Source: Mycolicibacterium thermoresistibile
Lineage (GTDB): Bacteria; Actinomycetota; Actinomycetes; Mycobacteriales; Mycobacteriaceae
Assembly: GCF_900187065.1 (NCBI RefSeq)
Contig: NZ_LT906483.1
Location: 3,286,001 to 3,350,000 of the forward strand
Reading direction: 5' to 3'
Length of the DNA stretch: 64,000 nt
The notes under the pieces were generated by a model. It made no database searches, was not told the DNA's origin, and saw nothing but the letters and a program-made list of their open reading frames with translations. Below, in pieces: positions 1 to 9,112 of this stretch (position 1 is the stretch's first letter; every line of letters starts with the position of its first letter). Made by a program: the position numbers and the translations under genes.

Positions 1-50
1 GTCGTAACGGCACAGTTCGGCCAGTGTGCCCGCCGGCCGTCCGTCTGCGG

Positions 51-1352
51 TCAGCTCGCCTGCTCCTTGGCCTTCTTGGCGGCCTGCACGCGGCCCTCGT
101 TGATCTCGGCCATGGCCTCGGGGATCTCGCTGGCGGTGAACTTGCCGCCACGGCCGGTCGGCAGCCCGCCGAAGGAATAGGTCTCGTCGAATTCGGGTGC
201 CTCCGAGGGCTTCCGGCGGGCCTCGACTTTCTCCAGCACCGGTTCGAGTCGTTTGGCCTTCTCCACCTGCGCCTTCTCCTCCCGTTCGATGAACTCCGGC
301 AGGATCTCGCGGCCCATGATCTCGATCGACTCCATGGTGCCCTCGTGGCTGCGCGGGTTGAGCAGCAGGATGATCTCGTCCACCCCGCTCTCCTCGTAGC
401 CGCGCAGGAACTCCCGCACGGTCTCCGGGGAACCGATGGCGCCGCGGCCGGGGCCGTAGGCCAGCGTCGGATCCTCCTTGACCGCCTGCTCGTAGAGCTC
501 CCAGACGCCGGTGCGGCCGGGGGTGTGCATGCCGGTCATGTAGTAGTGCATGATGCCGAACGAGAAGAAGCCGCCGCCGATGCCGAGCCGCTTGAGCGCC
601 TCCTCATCGGTCTTGGCGACCATCATCGACAGGTCGCCGCCGATCGCGAGGATGTTGGGGTTGACGGCCGGGGTGACCGGTGAGCCCTTCTCCTCGAACT
701 CCTTGTAATAGCCGTCGACGCGCTCCTTGAGCGGTCCGGGACCGGTGTAGGCGAAGCTCAACGCGCCGATCGCCTTCTGGGCGGCCATCTGGACCGAGGA
801 CGGCCGGGTGCAGGCCACCCAGACCGGCGGGTGCGGCTTCTGCAGCGGCTTGGGAATCACGTTGCGGGCGGGCATCTCGACATGCTCGCCCTTGAAACCG
901 GAGAACGGTTCCTCGATCATGCACCGGATCGAGACCTCGAGGGCCTCCTCCCACATGGTGCGCTTGTCGGCGGGGTCGATGTTGAACCCGCCGAGCTCGG
1001 CGACCGAGGAACCCTCACCGGTGCCGAACTCCACCCGGCCGTTCGACAGGTGGTCCAGGGTGGCCACCCGTTCGGCGATCCGGGCCGGATGGTTGATCGG
1101 CGGCGGCAGGTGCATCACGCCGAAGCCCAGCCGGATGTTCTCGGTACGCTGGCTGGCCGCGGCCAGGAACATCTCCGGTGCGGTGGAGTGACAGTACTCC
1201 TCGAGGAAGTGGTGCTCGGTCAGCCAGACCGACGAGAAGCCTGCCTTGTCGGCGGCCTCCACCTCGTCCAGGCCGTCCTGGAACAGTTTGTGTTCGTCGT
1301 CCTCCGACCACGGCCGCGGCAGCGGGAATTCGTAGAACAGCGAGATCTTCAT
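51..1352 (-). CDS. Luciferase-like (LLM class) flavin-dependent oxidoreductase
   Basis: A 433-residue member of the luciferase-like monooxygenase superfamily, a TIM-barrel flavin enzyme group. Visible signatures are KISLFYEF at the N-terminus, TEHHF at 45-49, VEFGTGEGSS at 107-116 and HPPVWVAC at 174-181. A strong AGGAGGT ribosome site lies about 5 bases before the ATG. The last ~70 residues are highly charged and make it longer than the usual ~350 residues. It lies 22 bases after the KstD-like dehydrogenase and is the last visible gene of the minus-strand run that starts with mhpC. Members use FMNH2 or F420H2, and the sequence does not say which. A hydroxylation or reduction step in the ring-degradation pathway is an inference from position. 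Superfamily is sure; substrate is unknown. Confidence 0.85.
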   Translation of the reverse strand: MKISLFYEFPLPRPWSEDDEHKLFQDGLDEVEAADKAGFSSVWLTEHHFLEEYCHSTAPEMFLAAASQRTENIRLGFGVMHLPPPINHPARIAERVATLDHLSNGRVEFGTGEGSSVAELGGFNIDPADKRTMWEEALEVSIRCMIEEPFSGFKGEHVEMPARNVIPKPLQKPHPPVWVACTRPSSVQMAAQKAIGALSFAYTGPGPLKERVDGYYKEFEEKGSPVTPAVNPNILAIGGDLSMMVAKTDEEALKRLGIGGGFFSFGIMHYYMTGMHTPGRTGVWELYEQAVKEDPTLAYGPGRGAIGSPETVREFLRGYEESGVDEIILLLNPRSHEGTMESIEIMGREILPEFIEREEKAQVEKAKRLEPVLEKVEARRKPSEAPEFDETYSFGGLPTGRGGKFTASEIPEAMAEINEGRVQAAKKAKEQAS

Positions 1353-1374
1353 TCTCTACCTCCTGGAAGCTCGT

Positions 1375-3162
1375 TCAGCTGACGTTGGACTTGCTGGTTG
1401 ACGGTCGGGTCGGGCTCGACGTGGTGGCGGGCGCCGCCCGTTCGGCGATGTGTCTGGCGGCCACATAGCCGAACGTCATCGCGGGGCCGATGGTGGCGCC
1501 GGCCCCGGCGTAGCTGCGGCCCATCACCGCAGCCGAGTTGTTGCCCACCGCGTACAGACCCGGCACCACGCTGTCGTCGACGCGCAGCACCCGCGCGTGC
1601 TCGTCGGTGCGCAGACCGCCCGAGGTGCCGAGGTCGCCCAGGATGATCTGGAACGCGTAGTACGGCGGCCTGCCCAGCGGGTGCAGGTTGGGGTTCGGCA
1701 ACGTCGGGTCGCCGTAGTAGTTGTCGTAGGCGCTGTCGCCGCGGTTGAAGTCGTCGTCGTGGCCCTTGGCGGCCAGCATGTTGAACCGTTCCGCGGTGGC
1801 GCGCAACTGATCCGCGGGGACGTTGATCTTGGCGGCGAGCTCCTCCCAGCTGTGTCCTTCGTGAACCACGCCGGACTCCAACCACTCCCGGGGAACCTTG
1901 CGGCCGGTGGGCACCGGAGCGAACGGGATCTTGGGAATCGGCAGGTGTCCGGCCACCACGTACCGGCGGAACGACCGGATGTCGGTGATCAACCAGCACG
2001 GAATGTGTTGTGCGGTGCCGTTCTCGCCGTGGCTGTCGCGGTACGCCCGCTCCCCCTCGATCATCGCGTGGGCGAAGTCCATGTAGGGGGCGGCTTCGTT
2101 GATGAACCGCCTGCCCGCGCCGTTGACGATGAACTGGGACGGCATCATCCGCTCGTTGAGCATGAACTGCAGCCGTCCGTCCGGCCAGCAGATCGCCGGG
2201 AACCACCAGGCCTCGTCCAGCAGTTCGGTGGCGCCGCCGACCTTCTCCCCGGCCCGGATGCCGTCCCCGGTGGCGGCCGGGTTGCCGAAACTCCAGTCCT
2301 TCTCCAGCAGCGGCAGATGCTCGCGGCGCCGGTCCATGTCGTGGTCGAATCCGCCCGCGGCCAGGATCACCCCGTGGCGGGCCCGGATCCGCACCGCGCG
2401 GCCGTCCTTCTCCACGACGGCGCCGACGACCGCACCGTCGGCGTCGGTGATGAGCTCGGTCATCGGTGCGTTCAGCCACAGCGGGACGCCCTGTTGCCTC
2501 ATCGCGAGCCGCAGCCGCGCCGCCAGCGACTGACCGATCGCGGCCATCCGGTCCCCGAACACCCGGGCCCGGAACATCCGCCAGATCAGTTTCACCAGCA
2601 CCGCCTTGCCGCGCCAGTTCTGCCGAACCTGGTAGAACAACCGCAGATCCTTGGGTGCGAACCAGATTCCCCTGGGGGCCAGAGCCAGCGGTTGCAGCAG
2701 ACGGGCCTCCTCGTCGCCGAGCCTGCGCAGATCGATCGCCGGCACGTTGATGGTGCTGCCCAGCGGCGAGCCGCCGGGAAGCTCCGGATAGTAGTCGGCG
2801 TAGCCGGGCTTCCAGACGAATTCGCACCACGGGCTGAGCTGTTCGAGGAACTCCATCATCTTCGGCGCCTCGTCCACGTAGGTGCGCAGCCGGGCGTCGC
2901 TGACCAGTCCGCCGGTGATCTGCCGCAGGTATTCGAAGACGTCGTCAGGGTCGGGCGAGTAGCCCTCCCGGCGCTGGGCGGGTGCGCCGGGCACCCAGAT
3001 CCCACCACCGGACAACGCCGTCGATCCGCCGAACTGCGGCGACTTCTCGACCAGCAGGGTGTCCAGCCCGGCGGCGTCGGCGGTCAGCGCGGCGGTCATT
3101 CCGCCGCCGCCCGATCCGACGACGAGGACGTCCACCGTCTGGTCGTGGGTGTCGACAGTCAT
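1375..3162 (-). CDS. FAD-dependent dehydrogenase, 3-ketosteroid-delta1-dehydrogenase-like
   Basis: A 595-residue flavoprotein of the succinate dehydrogenase/fumarate reductase/KstD superfamily. The FAD-binding GSGGGG sits at 16-21, followed by the VEK ribose-binding strand end near 39 and [11 protein letters not shown]. Near the C-terminus [10 protein letters not shown] places Tyr551 and Gly555 in the Y-x3-G arrangement that, in characterised KstD enzymes, helps enolise a 3-keto group. KstD enzymes remove hydrogens from the 1,2 position of a 3-keto ring. Here the partners are mhp-type aromatic genes, so a non-steroid cyclic enone is possible. The start overlaps the mhpB stop by 4 bases (ATGA), so translation is probably coupled. 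Family call is sound; substrate is inferred only as a cyclic ketone. Confidence 0.8.
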   Translation of the reverse strand: MTVDTHDQTVDVLVVGSGGGGMTAALTADAAGLDTLLVEKSPQFGGSTALSGGGIWVPGAPAQRREGYSPDPDDVFEYLRQITGGLVSDARLRTYVDEAPKMMEFLEQLSPWCEFVWKPGYADYYPELPGGSPLGSTINVPAIDLRRLGDEEARLLQPLALAPRGIWFAPKDLRLFYQVRQNWRGKAVLVKLIWRMFRARVFGDRMAAIGQSLAARLRLAMRQQGVPLWLNAPMTELITDADGAVVGAVVEKDGRAVRIRARHGVILAAGGFDHDMDRRREHLPLLEKDWSFGNPAATGDGIRAGEKVGGATELLDEAWWFPAICWPDGRLQFMLNERMMPSQFIVNGAGRRFINEAAPYMDFAHAMIEGERAYRDSHGENGTAQHIPCWLITDIRSFRRYVVAGHLPIPKIPFAPVPTGRKVPREWLESGVVHEGHSWEELAAKINVPADQLRATAERFNMLAAKGHDDDFNRGDSAYDNYYGDPTLPNPNLHPLGRPPYYAFQIILGDLGTSGGLRTDEHARVLRVDDSVVPGLYAVGNNSAAVMGRSYAGAGATIGPAMTFGYVAARHIAERAAPATTSSPTRPSTSKSNVS

Positions 3163-4127
3163 GAGGGGACCCCTGTCCGTTCGCGGGTGTCGTCCGGCAC
3201 CGCCGTGCGGACGGCGAACCCGGCGATCAGTTCGGGCGCCGCCCGATAGAAGTGGTGGCCGGTGCGGTAGTCACCCTGGGTGGCCAGCGCCGAGAACGCC
3301 GCCACCCAGGTGCGGATCTCGTGCGCCGAGTTCCCGGCCTCGGCGGTGATCGACTCGTTGGTCCAACCGTCGAGTTCGGCGAGCCGGTTCTGGTCGAAGA
3401 TGTCGAGCAGGCGCCGGTCCCAGTCCGGGTTGAGCGGTTGCAGCCCGCCCTCGCCGCGGGCGAACGACTCCGCGGCGGCGATCACCGCGGACTGCCGCGC
3501 CATACGTTGCTCGGGGGTCATCGGCCTGCCCTCGACGATGCGTTCGAGCGCGGCCGGCGGGGCGGTGGCCAGGGTGGGCACCGGGGGATCGTGCGACAGA
3601 CCGCCGGATCCGATCACCAGCACCCGTTCGTCCAGCCCGGCGAGGAATTCGCCGACCGCCCGCCCCAGCGCGCGGGACCGGTGCAGCGGGCCCAGCGGAG
3701 TGGCCACCGAGTTGATGAAGATCGGGATCACCGGCCGGGCAGCGGCGTCGCCGAACAGGATCTGCAGCGGTTGCACTGTCCCGTGGTCCACTTCGATCCC
3801 GGCCGAGATCGCGACGTCGACGCCGGCGTCCAGCACCGCCTCGGCGCACCGGGAGGCGAGGTCGGCCGGAACGTCCAACGGTCCGGCGTGGCTGCCGTAG
3901 TCGCCGACCCCGCTCGCCGCGGTGCTGATACAGAACGGCGGCATCAACCGGTAGAAGAACCCGTTGTAGTGGTCCGGGGCGAAGATGACGACGAGCTCCG
4001 GGTCGTAGGCGGTGACGAAGTCCCGGGCCCGGCCCAGCGCCGCCGCGATGTCGTCAAGTACTTCGGGTGGCGGTCCCGGAAGGTTCAGCAGCGGACTGTG
4101 CGACATGCAGCACAGGGCTAGCGGCAC
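3159..4127 (-). CDS. mhpB: 3-(2,3-dihydroxyphenyl)propionate 1,2-dioxygenase (MhpB-type, LigB family)
   Basis: Extradiol ring-cleavage dioxygenase of the class III LigB family. In E. coli MhpB opens 2,3-dihydroxyphenylpropionate or its cinnamate analogue next to the diol, using Fe(II). The protein is 322 residues against 314 in E. coli. Motifs align closely: SHSPL at 9-13, [10 protein letters not shown] at 49-58, EVDHG with His115, and [10 protein letters not shown] with His179. From memory, His115 and His179 are the catalytic histidines of the E. coli enzyme at the same numbers. The GTG start at 4127 is chosen because GGAGGTAAC precedes it directly. The first 74 bases overlap the 3' end of mhpA, so expression is presumably coupled. 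A related propionate side-chain catechol could be the true substrate. Confidence 0.9.
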   Translation of the reverse strand: MPLALCCMSHSPLLNLPGPPPEVLDDIAAALGRARDFVTAYDPELVVIFAPDHYNGFFYRLMPPFCISTAASGVGDYGSHAGPLDVPADLASRCAEAVLDAGVDVAISAGIEVDHGTVQPLQILFGDAAARPVIPIFINSVATPLGPLHRSRALGRAVGEFLAGLDERVLVIGSGGLSHDPPVPTLATAPPAALERIVEGRPMTPEQRMARQSAVIAAAESFARGEGGLQPLNPDWDRRLLDIFDQNRLAELDGWTNESITAEAGNSAHEIRTWVAAFSALATQGDYRTGHHFYRAAPELIAGFAVRTAVPDDTRERTGVPS

Positions 4128-5742
4128 CGTTACCTCCTCCCTGGGTCAGACACATCACCTCGGACAACGCGGCGCTCGTCTCCGGCGCCCGCTGGGCGAT
4201 GCAGGCCGCGGCGATGCAGCGGTCCGGCCGCAGGAACAACACCGAGTCGGTGTGCACGTCGAACCAGCCCTTGAGCGCGCCGGTGCGGTCCCCGACCACC
4301 ACCACGTCGGGATCGTCGTGGCCCGGCCAGTGCAGCTGGGTTATCGGACGAGCTTCGACGAAGGTGGCCCCCAACGATTTCCAGTGGCTGAACGCGTCCT
4401 CGCCGAGCACCGCACGCAGGTTGTTGCTCCAGCACAGCACCGCGAAGCCGGGCCCCAGCACGTCATCGAGCAGAACGTTCTCCGCATCCCGGGTGTCGAC
4501 CCGCGGCTGGATGAACAACGTCCCGGTGGGCGACGACTTCGATCGGGGCCCACCGTGATACACCGCTCCCTGCAGGTACCGCGGCATGGGTTTGAACCGC
4601 ATCTCCAGCACATAGCGCTTCAGCGTCGGCACCACCGATGCGGCGTGGATGAGACGATCACGCAGTGCGGCAACCCGCCGGTTCGTCGGCGAGATCACCC
4701 GGCCCACCATCGTCGACAGGTCGATCATCGCCCGGGCGTGTTCACGCCGTTCGAGGTCGTAGGTGTCCAGCAGGGCGTCGTGGGCGTGACCGTTGACCAC
4801 CGCCGCCAGCTTCCAGCCCAGATTCGCCGCGTCGCGGATGCCGCTGTTGTACCCCTGTCCCTGCCAGACGGGCATGAGATGGGCTGCGTCGCCGGCCAGC
4901 AGCAGCCGGCCCTTGCGGAACGACCCGGCGATACGGGAGTGGTGGGTGTACACCCGGTACCGGATCATGTCGACCCGCTCCGGATACGGGATGCGCCGGC
5001 CGAGCATCCTGCGCACGAACGCCGGATCGTCGACCTCGGCGTCGGTCTCGTGCGGGTGGATCATGAACTCGAACCGGCGGATGCCGTGCGCGATCGAGAT
5101 CGACACGTACGGACGGGCGGGGTCGGCGCCGACCTCGCTGTTCGGATGTCCCAGCGGGTCGTTGGCGACGTCGACGACCAACCAGCGGGTCGACGAGGTG
5201 GTGCCGTCGAAACTCACCCCCATCAACCTGCGGGTGGTGCTGCGCCCACCGTCGCACCCCACCACATAGGAGGCCCGGACCGGGGGATGCCCGTCGGCGA
5301 ATTCGACGGTGACCCCGTCCTCCCCGGCGTCGGATGCCTCGACGCAGTTCTGCATCCGGTGACCGAACCGCACCTCGACGTGGTCGAATCGGTCCAGCCC
5401 GGCGTACAACTCGGCGTCGACCATCGGCTGCACGAACCCGTTGCGTTTGGGCCACCCGAATCGGGCGTCGGGCGGGGCCATCTCGGCGAGCAGCCGCCGT
5501 TTGGCGTCGAAGAACCGCAGGATCTGATTCGGCACGGTGTGCGGCAGGATGCGGTCGACGAGACCGATGCTCTGGAAGGTCCGCAACGCCTCGTCGTCGA
5601 GACCGACACCGCGGGGATAGTCGATGAGGGTGTCGCGCTCCTCCACCACCAGAGTGCGGACGCCTTGCAGGCCGAGGATGTTCGCCAGCGTCAGACCGGA
5701 CGGTCCGGCACCGACGATTACGACGTCCACCCGTTCGGTCAT
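4054..5742 (-). CDS. mhpA: 3-(3-hydroxyphenyl)propionate/3-hydroxycinnamate hydroxylase (MhpA-type)
   Basis: Group A FAD-dependent aromatic monooxygenase that, in the MhpA family, ortho-hydroxylates 3-(3-hydroxyphenyl)propionate using NADH and O2 to give the catechol cleaved by MhpB. It has 562 residues against about 554 in E. coli. Seen are GAGPSG at 11-16, the CDGGRSTTR segment that contacts FAD and NAD(P)H, and AGDAAHLMP with Asp285 binding the flavin ribityl chain. Start and stop overlap both neighbours: ATGA with mhpC, and 74 bases with mhpB. The overlapping tail (about 25 codons) is the only part that looks unlike a typical MhpA end. Identity of the pathway is well supported by the adjacent mhpB and mhpC; exact phenol preference is inferred. 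Confidence 0.88.
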   Translation of the reverse strand: MTERVDVVIVGAGPSGLTLANILGLQGVRTLVVEERDTLIDYPRGVGLDDEALRTFQSIGLVDRILPHTVPNQILRFFDAKRRLLAEMAPPDARFGWPKRNGFVQPMVDAELYAGLDRFDHVEVRFGHRMQNCVEASDAGEDGVTVEFADGHPPVRASYVVGCDGGRSTTRRLMGVSFDGTTSSTRWLVVDVANDPLGHPNSEVGADPARPYVSISIAHGIRRFEFMIHPHETDAEVDDPAFVRRMLGRRIPYPERVDMIRYRVYTHHSRIAGSFRKGRLLLAGDAAHLMPVWQGQGYNSGIRDAANLGWKLAAVVNGHAHDALLDTYDLERREHARAMIDLSTMVGRVISPTNRRVAALRDRLIHAASVVPTLKRYVLEMRFKPMPRYLQGAVYHGGPRSKSSPTGTLFIQPRVDTRDAENVLLDDVLGPGFAVLCWSNNLRAVLGEDAFSHWKSLGATFVEARPITQLHWPGHDDPDVVVVGDRTGALKGWFDVHTDSVLFLRPDRCIAAACIAQRAPETSAALSEVMCLTQGGGNGAASPVLHVAQSAAEPSGTATRST

Positions 5743-6632
5743 GACCGGCCCAGCAGGAAGTCGATGTGCAACCGGTTGAAGGTCGCCGGATCCTCGTATT
5801 GCGGCCAGTGCCCGCAGCCGGGCATCACCTCGAACCGCGCACCCGGGATCATCGAGGCGATCCGCTTGCCCTCGTCGACGTCGGCGGTCGGGTCGTCACT
5901 GGTCCACACCACCAGGGTGGGAGCGGTGATCGCACCGTACTCCTCGGGGCCCAGGAGATTACGGGCCCTGATCTCCGGATCCTGCAGGGCCATGATGTTC
6001 CGCATCGCGTCGACGAACCCCGGCTGGCGGTAGATCTTCTGCCGGCTGGCGACGATGTCGTCGTAGCCTTTGGACTTGTCGGCCATCAGCCATGTGATCC
6101 GCGCCTGCACGGTGTCCCAGCTCGGGTTCTCCGCGGCGGCCATCGACAGTGTGATGATCCGCTTCATGACCTCGGGATCGGCCTGGGATCCGCCGGCGGT
6201 GTTGAGCACCAGCCGGTCCAGGCGGTCGGGACGGTCGATGGCGAAGCGTGAGGCGACCCAGCCGCCCAGCGACTCCCCGCTGATGTGCGCGCGGTCGGCG
6301 CCGATGGCGTCCAGCACGGCGGCCAGGTGCTCGACGTAGTGCCGGACCTCCAGTGGGTGGCCGGGCTTGTCGGTGTACCCGTGTCCCAGCATGTCGATCG
6401 ACCAGGTGGAGAAGTGTTCGGCGTGCGCCTCCAGGTTCCGCACATACGCCTCGGCGTGACCGCCGGAGCCGTGCAGGAAGATCAGCACCGGCTTGTCGGC
6501 CTCACCGGCGTGCAGGTACCGGGTCCGCACCCCACCCGCGTCGAGATAGCCCTGGGTGAAGGCGACCCCCTGCAGATCGCTCCACACACTCTCGTGGTCG
6601 GTACTGGCCCCTGCCAAGGGCTCCCGTGTCAT
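5739..6632 (-). CDS. mhpC: Meta-cleavage product hydrolase (MhpC-type alpha/beta hydrolase)
   Basis: A 297-residue alpha/beta-hydrolase that would hydrolyse the C-C bond of the ring-fission product made by MhpB, releasing succinate or fumarate and a 2-hydroxydienoate. The catalytic triad is visible: nucleophile Ser121 in GESLGG, an acid in WTSDDPTAD (246-247), and His275 in GCGHWPQ. The oxyanion-region motif FLHGSGG is at 52-58. It is the first gene of the minus-strand unit. GAGGAGA is 8 bases before the ATG, and its promoter faces the divergent IclR gene across a 122-base interval with operator-like palindromes. The later enzymes (mhpD, mhpE and mhpF types) are not in this window and may lie before base 1. 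Confidence 0.85.
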   Translation of the reverse strand: MTREPLAGASTDHESVWSDLQGVAFTQGYLDAGGVRTRYLHAGEADKPVLIFLHGSGGHAEAYVRNLEAHAEHFSTWSIDMLGHGYTDKPGHPLEVRHYVEHLAAVLDAIGADRAHISGESLGGWVASRFAIDRPDRLDRLVLNTAGGSQADPEVMKRIITLSMAAAENPSWDTVQARITWLMADKSKGYDDIVASRQKIYRQPGFVDAMRNIMALQDPEIRARNLLGPEEYGAITAPTLVVWTSDDPTADVDEGKRIASMIPGARFEVMPGCGHWPQYEDPATFNRLHIDFLLGRS

Positions 6633-6699
6633 CCGTCCAGATCTCCTCTGTGTGAGCGGCCACCTGCGGCGGAAATGATGTTCTCATATTCTGCGAGTG

Positions 6700-6728
6700 A
6701 TATGTGCTAAATTCGCACACATATGTGC
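6700..6728. promoter_or_regulatory. Probable IclR operator: repeated ATATGTGC half-sites
   Basis: Between mhpC and the IclR gene, ATATGTG (6700-6706) is mirrored by CACATAT (6718-6724). The second arm is also part of a perfect 10-base palindrome CACATATGTG (6718-6727). ATATGTGC therefore occurs twice directly and once inverted. A candidate -10 (TATCCT, 6731-6736) for the IclR gene lies immediately next to it. IclR regulators of aromatic operons commonly bind such sites in the divergent region, so control of both directions is inferred. Confidence 0.55.
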
Positions 6729-6754
6729 ACTATCCTTAGAGGATCACTCTCACG

Positions 6755-7462
6755 ATGACGTCTGTCAAGGGCCGCGGCGCCCCCGCCGAGCGGCCGGCCG
6801 CGGTGTCGCAGACGCTGGCCCGCGGGCTGAGTGCGCTGCAGGCCGTGGCCGGCGCGCCCGACGGTCTGACGGTGCAGCAGGTGGCCGACGAGGTCGGGGT
6901 GCACCGCACCATCGCGTACCGGTTGCTCGGCACGCTCAGTCAGTTCCGGTACGTGATCAGGGGGGACGATGGCCGGTACCGGCCCGCGGCCGCGCTGGCA
7001 CTGCTGGGCGCCGCGTTCGACAACAATCTGCGGCAGTACAGCGTGCCGGTGCTGCGGGCGTTGGCCGACGAAGTCGGCACCACGGTGTCGCTTTTGGTGG
7101 CAGAGGGTGATCAGCAGGTCGCCATCGCGGTGATCGTGCCGACCCAGGTCTTCTACCAGCTGTCCTTCCACGAGGGCAGCCGGTATCCGATCGACCGCGG
7201 CGCGGCCGGGATCGCGTTGCTGGCCAGCATGCCGCCGCGACCCGGCGAACGGGACCTGGTGCGTCAGACCCGTGAACAGGGTTGGGTGATCACCCACGGC
7301 GAGATCGAGCCGGACACGTACGGTTTGGCGGTGCCCGTGCGCCGGCGGCCGCACGCGCCGGCGACCTGCATCAATCTCATCTCGCACCGCGAGGACGTGG
7401 TGCGACGCGGTAAGGACGCCGTGGTCCGGGCCGCACAGGAACTATCCGCGATCCTCAACTGA
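6755..7462 (+). CDS. IclR-family transcriptional regulator
   Basis: A 235-residue IclR-type regulator. The N-terminal winged helix-turn-helix covers about residues 20-75 (GLTVQQVADEVGVHRTIAYR at 37-56), followed by the IclR effector-binding domain to the C-terminus (RYPIDRGAAGIALLA near 145-160). AGAGGA precedes the ATG. It is divergent from the mhpCAB unit and lies 27 bases before the second KstD-like gene, so it probably controls both. E. coli MhpR is also IclR-type and activates mhp genes with 3-hydroxyphenylpropionate. Whether this protein activates or represses cannot be told from the sequence. Confidence 0.85.
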   Translation: MTSVKGRGAPAERPAAVSQTLARGLSALQAVAGAPDGLTVQQVADEVGVHRTIAYRLLGTLSQFRYVIRGDDGRYRPAAALALLGAAFDNNLRQYSVPVLRALADEVGTTVSLLVAEGDQQVAIAVIVPTQVFYQLSFHEGSRYPIDRGAAGIALLASMPPRPGERDLVRQTREQGWVITHGEIEPDTYGLAVPVRRRPHAPATCINLISHREDVVRRGKDAVVRAAQELSAILN

Positions 7463-7489
7463 GGGTCGACCAGCCGAAAGGATGCTCTG

Positions 7490-9112
7490 GTGACCGAGTG
7501 GGACCGGGAGACCGATGTCATCGTGCTGGGCACCGGCGGCGCCGGGCTGACCGCCGCACTGACCGCGGTGGTCGACGGCGCGGCAGTGGAGGTGTTCGAG
7601 AAGGCCCCGACCGTCGGTGGCACCACCGCGGTGTCCGGCGGGATCGCCTGGATCCCGGCACACGACCGCGCCTCCGACGAGCTGACGGTCGAGGATGCGA
7701 TGGCGTATCTGCGGGCGCAGTCACTGGGATACATGGACGACGACCTGGTGGAGACCTTCGTCCGCACCGGACCCCAGATGCTCGACTTCGTCGAGCGGCA
7801 CAGCGAGCTGAGATTCGAGGTGGCCGAAGGGTTTCCCGACTACAAGCCCGAACTGCCCGGCGGCCGCCCCGGGGGCGGGCGTTCGCTGCACGCCGCGCCC
7901 TACGACCTGGGCCGGCTGGGCGGCTGGCGGGAGAAGATCACGTCGTTCCCACCCGATTTCAGCAATGTCGGTATCGACGCCGAGACACGGGCCCGCATCC
8001 ACGCCGCGGTCGAGGACACCGACGGGGACTACTGCGTCGCCGGCACCGCGCTGATCGCCGGACTGTTGGACGCCCTGCTGCGGGCCGGTGTGGCACCACA
8101 CACCAACGCCCGGGCGCTGGAGTTGATCGGCGACGCCGGACGGATTCGCGGCGTGCGGATCAGCCGGGGCGACAGCGGGGTCGACCAGGAGATGCTGGTC
8201 GGCGCCCGCCGCGGCGTGGTGCTCGCCACCGGCGGCTTCGAATGGGACAGCCGGCTGGTGGAGGCGTATCTGCGCGGCCCGATGCGCGGCGCGGTGTCGC
8301 CACCGAACAACACCGGGGACGGTCTGCGCATGGCGATGGCGCACGGCGCGGATCTGGCCAACATGGGTGAGGCCTGGTGGGTGCCGATCGTGCAGATCCC
8401 GGGCGACACCTTCGGCGGGCAGCCGCGCAGCCGCTCGGTGCGGCTGGAGCGCACCCGCCCGCGCAGCATCATCGTCAACCGCTTCGGGCGGCGGTTCGTC
8501 AACGAGGCCGGTGAGTACAACTCGATGGCCGGCGCGTTCCAGTACCTCGATCCCCGCGACGGCTACGTGAACGACCCGGCGTGGATCGTGTTCGACGCCG
8601 GACACCTCGAACGCTACGGATTCCTCGGGGTCGCCCCCGGCGAACCGGTGCCGGACTGGTTCAACGCCTCCGACGATCTGGCCGAACTGGCCACCAGGAC
8701 CGGGATCGACCCGGACGGTCTGCAGCGCACCGTGGACGCCTGGAACAAGAACGTCGCCGATGGTGTGGACCCAGATTTCGGCCGTGGCTCCAGCGCCTAC
8801 GACGGCTACTGGGGCGACACCGGCGCCCCCACCCCGGCCGCCCGGACCCTGGGCCCGCTCGACGCCGCGCCGTACTTCGCGGTGCCGGTGCGCATCGGCG
8901 CGATGGGCACCAAGGGCGGTCCGCGCACCGACCGGGACGGCCGGGTGCTCCATGTCAGCGGCGCACCGATCGTCGGGCTCTACGCCGCCGGCAACGCGAT
9001 GGCCGGCGTCACCGGTAAGGCCTATGGTGGCGCCGGTGGAACCCTGGGCCCGGCCCTGGTTTTCGGCTTCCGGGCCGGTCACCACGCCGCCACCGGCGGA
9101 TCGGTCGACTGA
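7490..9112 (+). CDS. Second FAD-dependent KstD-like dehydrogenase
   Basis: A 540-residue FAD protein of the fumarate reductase/KstD superfamily. The dinucleotide motif GTGGAG is at 14-19, and VGGTTAVSGG follows near 44. The C-terminal motif KAYGGAGGTLG contains Tyr512 and Gly516 in the same Y-x3-G spacing as KstD enzymes. The GTG at 7490 is used because the ATG seven bases upstream meets a stop after three codons, and AAAGGA lies in front. It follows the IclR gene on the plus strand, giving the locus two non-identical enone dehydrogenases facing away from each other. Its stop overlaps the convergent monooxygenase gene by 34 bases. Substrate is unknown; dehydrogenation or reduction of a cyclic enone is inferred. 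Confidence 0.8.
   Translation: MTEWDRETDVIVLGTGGAGLTAALTAVVDGAAVEVFEKAPTVGGTTAVSGGIAWIPAHDRASDELTVEDAMAYLRAQSLGYMDDDLVETFVRTGPQMLDFVERHSELRFEVAEGFPDYKPELPGGRPGGGRSLHAAPYDLGRLGGWREKITSFPPDFSNVGIDAETRARIHAAVEDTDGDYCVAGTALIAGLLDALLRAGVAPHTNARALELIGDAGRIRGVRISRGDSGVDQEMLVGARRGVVLATGGFEWDSRLVEAYLRGPMRGAVSPPNNTGDGLRMAMAHGADLANMGEAWWVPIVQIPGDTFGGQPRSRSVRLERTRPRSIIVNRFGRRFVNEAGEYNSMAGAFQYLDPRDGYVNDPAWIVFDAGHLERYGFLGVAPGEPVPDWFNASDDLAELATRTGIDPDGLQRTVDAWNKNVADGVDPDFGRGSSAYDGYWGDTGAPTPAARTLGPLDAAPYFAVPVRIGAMGTKGGPRTDRDGRVLHVSGAPIVGLYAAGNAMAGVTGKAYGGAGGTLGPALVFGFRAGHHAATGGSVD

Noticed and set aside
1..50. Possible end or start of another gene at the left edge
   Set aside because: Fifty bases contain no usable start codon or ribosome site on the minus strand and no recognisable motif, so nothing can be assigned.
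1450..3249. 599-codon plus-strand open frame opposite the KstD-like gene
   Set aside because: It reads as Arg/His/Val-rich sequence with no motifs and is antisense to a gene with clear FAD motifs; GC-rich DNA leaves such frames open by chance.
4012..6033. 673-codon plus-strand open frame across mhpB, mhpA and mhpC
   Set aside because: It crosses three well-supported genes on the other strand and has no recognisable domain or ribosome site.
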